Shown piece by piece: positions 58,307 to 64,000 of a stretch of 64,000 bases of DNA. The notes below the pieces were generated by a model that was not told the origin of the DNA, ran no database searches, and saw only the letters and a list, made by a program, of their open reading frames with translations. This DNA is from Allodiplogaster sudhausi (lineage: Eukaryota > Nematoda > Chromadorea > Rhabditida > Diplogasteridae). The DNA is taken from positions 1,482,501 to 1,546,500 of the forward strand of contig CALZFC010000045.1 of assembly GCA_945643635.1 (NCBI GenBank). Reading direction: 5' to 3'. A program made the position numbers and the translations under genes. Positions within the stretch are counted from its first letter, which is position 1. Every line of letters starts with the position of its first letter.

Positions 58307-58460
58307 TTGTCGCTCTATCTACATATCTTTATCGCTCTCTTCTCCCTCTCTCCCTCTCTCTCTCTCCATGGCGGAATAACTGTGAAGTGAAGAGTGGCCA
58401 CGAGCGACGTTGTAAGGACGCCGATGGTGGCGAAGACCTAAGGGCCGCAAAAGTGAGGCA
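57314..58460 (+). CDS. Candidate exons between CT and GA tracts
   Basis: About 57,330-57,430 after CTCTCCGCAG (ARFLDGSMYKSNVCNTVRVP in one frame), 57,640-57,700, 57,870-57,949 before a perfect GTGAGTG donor (MSGRGVGLTRLAPPQKR) and about 58,385-58,455 (SGHERRCKDADGGEDLRAAK). No family was recognised and no continuous model was made. Confidence 0.25.
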
Positions 58461-58973
58461 AAAAAAAGAATAGGACGAAGTGATGATGACCTATCTAGCT
58501 CACTTCCTATCTCTTTCTCTCGATCTCTCTAACTTCTGTCATAATCCGAAGGACTTCTTCGTCTCCCTCTCTCTGTCTACTTTCTCCTCGCTAATTCCTA
58601 TAGACAAAGACTGAAAGAAGGGCAGAGACTGAAACTGAGAGACTGCTAGTGAATCAAGCAATCCAGGCATATGAAGAAGGGAGAATTCTAATTTTTTTTG
58701 CTACCACAGGCCATTTGTACAACGTTGGATTAGAGAATCACACAGAATATATGTATACATATTCTGTACAAAGATGACAAGAAAGAAGAGAACTACTGCG
58801 GAATGAAAAAATATTCTTGATATGTACATATATTGTTTTCATGTGTATATGGTGATTAACCTATCAGTTTTTCTTCTTTCGACAACTTCCTTGATTCATA
58901 TCTCTTCATTCTCATTCAGTCCTGACTGTGCAATCTATGTATCTGTGACTATTAGCCTCCATTCACTGTCCAG

Positions 58974-59135
58974 ATGGCCGCTTCCACTTCATCACGCATT
59001 CGCTCAATCTTACAGTGGTCGAATCGGTTGTACAGTATGGCTACATGGGTGCGACAAAGGAAAACCTGGAGTGTATCTGAAAGGAGTCGAATTATTGATG
59101 ATCTTGTTGACTTTGGAAAGAAATGTAAATGTTGA
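58974..59135 (+). CDS. Candidate exon or small protein, 53 residues
   Basis: After CACTGTCCAG the frame from 58,974 reads ASTSSRIRSILQWSNRLYSM, then WSVSERSRIIDDLVDFGK and a stop at 59,135, with a possible GTAAAT donor just before the stop. The SERSRIIDDL segment faintly recalls the C-terminal domain of M1 aminopeptidases, too little to assign. The composition is more protein-like than the opposite strand. Confidence 0.35.
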   Translation: MAASTSSRIRSILQWSNRLYSMATWVRQRKTWSVSERSRIIDDLVDFGKKCKC

Positions 59136-59209
59136 ATAGTAGTTTCGTGAGATGCCGCTAAAAGTGTCATGTCCCCTGTATTCCAAGGTAAAGAGAGTGT
59201 TCGAGAGTG

Positions 59210-59312
59210 AAAGGGAGAAAGAGAGATTGAGAGAAAGGAAGAGGGAGAAAGAGAGAGAGAAAGATAGAAAGAGAGAAAGAGAAAGAGAGAGACAGAGAGA
59301 GAGAGACAGAGA
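59210..59312. repeat. GA microsatellite after a donor
   Basis: Follows CCAAG/GTAAAG at 59,187-59,193. Confidence 0.9.
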
Positions 59313-59524
59313 ACGCTCATGTCTCTGACGTGTGCCATAAGTGTGCTTCTTCTACATAATGGAAGCCTCCCGATTCAGGCCGTACTTGTGGCGCCTTTTG
59401 CCCTCTTTGTCATGGCCGAGTGCGTTCGAGATAGAAAGGTGTAGAGAGAAAAGATAAAAGCATTCTGAGAGAGTGTTGTGATGTGGAGAGAAAGAGAGCA
59501 TTCATAGAAAGTGACAGAGTGACG

Positions 59525-59712
59525 CCTTCCCTCTCTTTTTCTCTCTCCCTCACTTTTTCTCTCCCTCCCTTTCTCTCTCTCTCTCTCTCTTTCTCTTTCT
59601 CTCCCTCCCCCCCCCCTTCTCTCTTTCTCTCTCACTCTATCTTTCTCTCACTCTCTCTTTCTCTCTCCCTCTCTTTTTCTCTCTCCCTCTCCCTCTTTAT
59701 CTCTCACTCTCC
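59525..59712. repeat. CT microsatellite
   Basis: About 190 bp of CT with a C9 run at about 59,607, ending at CCCGCTAG, which precedes a coding-like segment (GRMDHLTDDDARVRTERINK at about 59,720-59,790). Confidence 0.9.
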
Positions 59713-59799
59713 CGCTAGCTGGAACTGTCACCGGTCGGATGGACCACTTGACCGACGACGATGCCAGAGTTCGCACGGAGCGGATAAACAAATATGGCA

Positions 59800-61388
59800 A
59801 AAGAGAGTACAGAGAAGACAAAGAGAGGGAGTGGGAGAAGGAGAGAGAAAGGGAAAGAGAAAGGGAAAAAGAGATAGAGAGATAGAGGAGAGAGCGGGAG
59901 AGAGAGGAGAGAGCGGGAGAGAAATAGAGATGGACAAAGAATAAAGTGATGTAGCGTTCGACATGTTGCGAACGGAGCGCGTTAATCGAGTTGGACTTCT
60001 TCGTCTGGCGCCCACAAGGGGAATTGATGCTCAGCCAATGAGATATGGGCCAGTCTGAGAAGAAAAACGGAGAGAGACTTGTATGGAAGAACACTTCAAG
60101 GGAAATGGATAACGGGTGAGAGAGCAATGACAGAGAGAGGGAGAGAGAGATGGAGAAGGAGTGCAGGAGAGGGGAGGATGGCACGGTGTGAAACGTGCGC
60201 TGGACAAAGTGCGGAAGATGAAGTTGCTTCAGGAGCGGTAGTGCGCAAGATTTCACACTCATTGATCACTTGTGCAAACTACGAACACGGTTGTCTCTCC
60301 CTCTGTCTATTTCTCTCACTCTGTGTCTCTCCGACGCTCTCCACTTCTCTCTCCCTCTCTCTCTCTCTCTCTCGCTCTCTCTCTCTTGTCCCTCTCTTTC
60401 TCTCTCTCTCTCTGGTTCCCTCATTCTTTCCATCCAACCATAAATCTCTAAAGTTCGCCTCTCTCTGTCAATCCTCAACTAATCCACTTCCGGACTCTGA
60501 AGACAGACGATGCAGCGCGAGAGGGAGAGTTTAACTGCCTGACAGTTCAAGCTGGACATTTGTTGCGTGGAACCACGAGGGAGAAGTTGTGGTGTGGTTG
60601 AAAAAGGGAGTGAAATATCGCTTAGACGTTGAAATGAAACTTTTCTTTCTTAGGCCTCTCTCTCTCTCTGTCTCTGTCTCTGTCTCTGTCTCTCTCTCGT
60701 TCTTTCATTCTCCCTATCCATCAATCACACTGACGTCGGTATTAGCAGGGATCAGCCAAAAGAGTGGCTAAAAAGGCGCGCTCATCAAAAGATGATGACT
60801 TGAGCCTCTCTTTCTTTATGTATCTCTTTCTGTCTCTACCACTCTGCGTCTCCGTCTCTCTCTCTCTCTATTTCCCTCTCCCCTATCTCTCCTTGCCTCT
60901 CTATCCCTCTCTTGACCATGCACGTATGCAGCAATCCACCTCTCACGATTGCGCTTCTTCAGATGGCATGAGAAGATGAAAAGATGCGATCATCCCGACA
61001 GTGGTAGAGAGGTGATCATATAATTTGAAAGGAAGTAGAAGAAATGCGAGAGAAACGTTTTTTTGATCGACATATCTCCCTGAATCCTGTTTATCTTCTT
61101 CACTCTTCGCACATTTTAAACTGATAAAAAAGCTGTCCCTTTTATCTGGTGTGAAATCTGTCTTCTCCCCTGTCATATCTCTCTCTCTTCTGGCCGTTGT
61201 TTCCCTCTCGTGGATGAATGGCCCTCAGGCGCTTTCCCAGCTTCCTTCGCAGCTGGCCGCCGTCTTCTTTTTCTTTTCATTCATTAATCCGGCCTGTCCT
61301 CGCCGTTGCCCCCGTCGCTATCTCACGCCTGTCTCATCCATCGTTGGGTCACCATTCAGAGATGGGTGAATGAGAGAGGAGAGAGAGC

Positions 61389-61420
<32 letters not shown>

Positions 61421-62167
61421 GGATCTTGTTAGAGTGAGAATTAGATTGACTACTGCAAATTTGTAAAGTCAGAATGGTTGTAAGGAAAAGAACAGATCGA
61501 AAAAAAAAGAACTACGACATCTCATGAGTTCCCCCCCCCCCATTTGGGTTGCCTTTATGGAAGTGAAGAGTATTGCAGGAGACTCTTGTCAAAGAGGAGA
61601 AATATGAAAGTTAAATTGAAGTGTTTACATGGCAAGGCAAACTTGCTCCTTGACTTGATATGCTGGTTGACTTGTCCACGCACACGATTTCATCAAGTTG
61701 AGGATCCAATTATGTATTATATTAATAATTAATAATAATAATAATAAAAAAACGATGATATATGTAGTTTTACAACGGGACAACCGGAAAGAGTGTTGCG
61801 ATTGACACTCGTATTTGGAGAGTCTCCACTCGGCCAGGGGTGTGATGATGTCTCTCATATCTTTGTTTGCTTTCTACACCTTCCAATTGTTTACTCGGCA
61901 AGGATGAGGAGTGGGGGAATGTGTGAGGGAAGAGAGCGAAGATGAAGCATGTCTCTGCCCCCCCCCAGGGCCGGAGAATGGACGAGTCCGTCTAACACGG
62001 ACCGGCCAGCATTGTTTCTGGCCATCGCCTCAGCCAATTCGGGCTCGGTCGGGTACATGAGACTGAATAGGAAAGAAGCGAGAGAGGATGAGGGAGAGAG
62101 AGATGAGAGATCGGACAGTAACGAAGCGAAATGAGAGAGTTAGAGAGAGGCAGACGGAGAGAAAAAG

Positions 62168-62200
<33 letters not shown>
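59800..62200. other. GA/CT-rich interval with unlinked coding-like segments
   Basis: Segments of ordinary composition occur at about 60,190-60,250 (CETCAGQSAEDEVASGAVVR), 60,555-60,645 (SWTFVAWNHEGEVVVWLKKG), 60,752-60,800 (SAKRVAKKARSSKDDDLS) and 61,215-61,370. None could be joined into a gene. Confidence 0.3.
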
Positions 62201-62217
<17 letters not shown>

Positions 62218-63687
62218 GCCGAGCTCATAAGCACCGTTGAATGCGTATGGCCGTCTATGACTAATGCGCATGTTCGAATGTACATAACATGTGAGGCGCA
62301 TATGATAGAGAGGGAGAGGGGAGAGAAGGAGAAATAGAGAGAGAGACAGAGAGGGAGGGAGAGAAAGATGAGAGAAATACTCGATGGCAGTAAGAGAGAC
62401 AGACATCCAGTCTGGCAGTTGACGACTGTGCTTTGTGGAAGGCCCTAAGTGATAAGCGAGGAAGATCTCCAAGAATGAAAGGGAGATGATCGGTCCGAAA
62501 TCGGACTTTAATAATAATAGAAAAAGGTAAAACAGAGAAATCACCAAATTAGTCGGAAGCTATGAGATTATGCGATTTCTCCTCGCTCTCTCTCTCTCCC
62601 TCTCTCTTTCTTTTTCTTACTCTCTCTCCCCTTCCTTTCTCCTTTCTTCTTCTCCCCTGGCATGCTGCTATTAATTCCGCGCACTTGAGCTTCAATTCCA
62701 CTAACCTGAAGATTACGCAACAGGCAGGAGTTTGTGAACTGGACAGCAATGGCGAGTCAGAAGGGCAGAAGGAGATGATATGAGATGGTCAGCGTAGAGA
62801 CAGAGGGAGAGAGAGAGAGAAGGAGAAAGAGAGATTGAGAGTGAGAAGAGCGAAATGAGAGAGAGAGGAGAGTATGAGAGTGGGAGAAGGAGCGACGCCA
62901 TGGAGCCAGAATGCAGGGCAACAATAATAGGATAATAGGCAATGTGCACATCTTCCAGATGCGTTTCGTTCTTTTGCTCTATTCTTTCTCTGCTTCTTTC
63001 TTTCTCTGTTTCTCTCTCTCTTCTCTCTCTCTGCTTCTTTCTTTCTCTGTGTCTCTCTCTCTTCTCTCTGTGACTCTTTCTCTCTCTCTCTTTCTCTCTC
63101 TCTCTCTGCTTATCTGCCAGTAGCCATCTCATCGAGATCCGGTGTCGGTGGGTCGTAAAAGTGTCCGAGAACGACCGATCTACATTGTAGCTGCATTCGT
63201 CTTCGGTCTCTCTCTCTCTCTAGTTCTTTGTCTCTCTTTTCTCTCGTCCAATATCTCCCCTATGCTCTCTCTTTGTCTCTGTTCTCTCTCACCCATTCTC
63301 TCTCCTACTCCTCTTCTCTCTCTCTCTCACTCTTTCTCTCTCTCTCTCTCTCTTTCTATCACCTGCTCGCTTGCTGTTCGCAGCTGGGCGTTGATGCATA
63401 AGCGCGGCAGCATAAGATGCAACCGCCCTCGTCTTTCCGTCATTCCAAGCGGTTTATATCCTTCCTCCCGAATATCTCCGGATTGATGGACAGATAGATG
63501 GAGACTTTCGTTCCGTTGAACAGATAGTAAAAAGACAAGCAAACCCCCGAATATCATTATGACTGCGCCTGGATCCGATTCGGAAGTCGACACCCTTCAT
63601 ACATTATAGTCTAGCAAGACAAAATTCGTTTATTTTGCGGATTTTCTGCCACGAAGAGAATATCAAGCAAGATCATGGCAACTTTGC

Positions 63688-63732
<45 letters not shown>

Positions 63733-63791
63733 TAGGGACTGACTAAGTAAGACAAAGAGAAGAAAAGGTTGAGGAGATGCAGACAGTGAAC

Positions 63792-63833
<42 letters not shown>

Positions 63834-64000
63834 GAGAGTGAGAGAGAGGGTGTCGTAAATATATTGATATGACATAAATCAGATCATCGCCGACGTGCTA
63901 CTCGATTCCCTTAAATTGCACCATCGGCCACTGCCGAATAGCAGATTGGACAGATGATATCTGCATGAGCTCACTCTCTCGGCAAATATGGAAGGGATGA
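62200..64000. other. Repeat-rich end of window
   Basis: Alternating GA tracts (62,170-62,213, 62,305-62,360, 62,800-62,880, 63,690-63,730, 63,797-63,850) and CT tracts (62,580-62,640, 62,985-63,110, 63,208-63,360). A coding-like stretch lies at about 62,655-62,780 (FNSTNLKITQQAGVCELDSN). No gene could be defined. Confidence 0.35.

Noticed and set aside
58974..59800. M1 aminopeptidase gene
   Set aside because: Two short segments faintly resemble the C-terminal domain, but no GAMEN or HExxH motif was found in the region.

Overview
The window reads as animal nuclear DNA, most probably from a nematode. Genes are split into many short exons with small introns (48 bp at 38,222-38,269), 3' splice sites of the TTTCAG type, and no bacterial operon signals. 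The gene content fits a nematode: a MATH-BTB protein, a serpentine receptor resembling the Srg class, a ShKT-domain secreted protein, an ionotropic-glutamate-receptor-like channel and a large RPGRIP1L/MKS5 ciliary protein. I cannot name the species. All exon models were built by eye from splice sites, reading frame and phase.

Layout. 1-2,400: no gene, but an RFX-type X-box at 1,886-1,899. 2,447-17,561 (+): RPGRIP1L-like transition-zone protein of about 1,400 residues, the best-supported gene; its large first intron holds a minus-strand gene (4,712-8,356) that ends in a SUMO-like fold. 17,900-25,700 (-): a multi-exon gene I do not recognise. 24,800-30,600: two arrays of related short tandem repeats in inverted orientation enclosing about 4.8 kb with small genes. 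32,600-35,400 (-): iGluR-like channel with a TTAA-flanked miniature element in an intron. 36,588-38,530 (+): MATH-BTB gene, followed by a multi-span membrane protein whose frame breaks at a T run. 40,412-42,764: an inverted-repeat mobile element carrying a zinc-finger/AT-hook gene and a long hairpin. 43,746-44,790 (+): Srg-like receptor; 44,950-45,673 (-): ShKT protein. 45,800-48,800: small minus-strand genes between inverted minisatellites, with a hAT-type MITE that has a perfect 8-bp target duplication. 49,298-50,642 (+): multi-span membrane protein; 50,680-52,206 (+): Arg/Ser-rich protein; 52,792-52,902 (-): short secreted Gly/Tyr peptide. 53,000-64,000: dominated by GA/CT tracts with scattered candidate exons that I could not assemble.

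How the parts relate. The RPGRIP1L-like gene with an X-box, the iGluR and the Srg-like receptor would all be at home in ciliated sensory neurons, but that link is inference. Two features stand out. First, GA tracts repeatedly sit just after 5' splice sites and CT tracts just before 3' splice sites. Second, three separate inverted-repeat structures have arms made of short tandem repeats and enclose genes, a foldback-element architecture.
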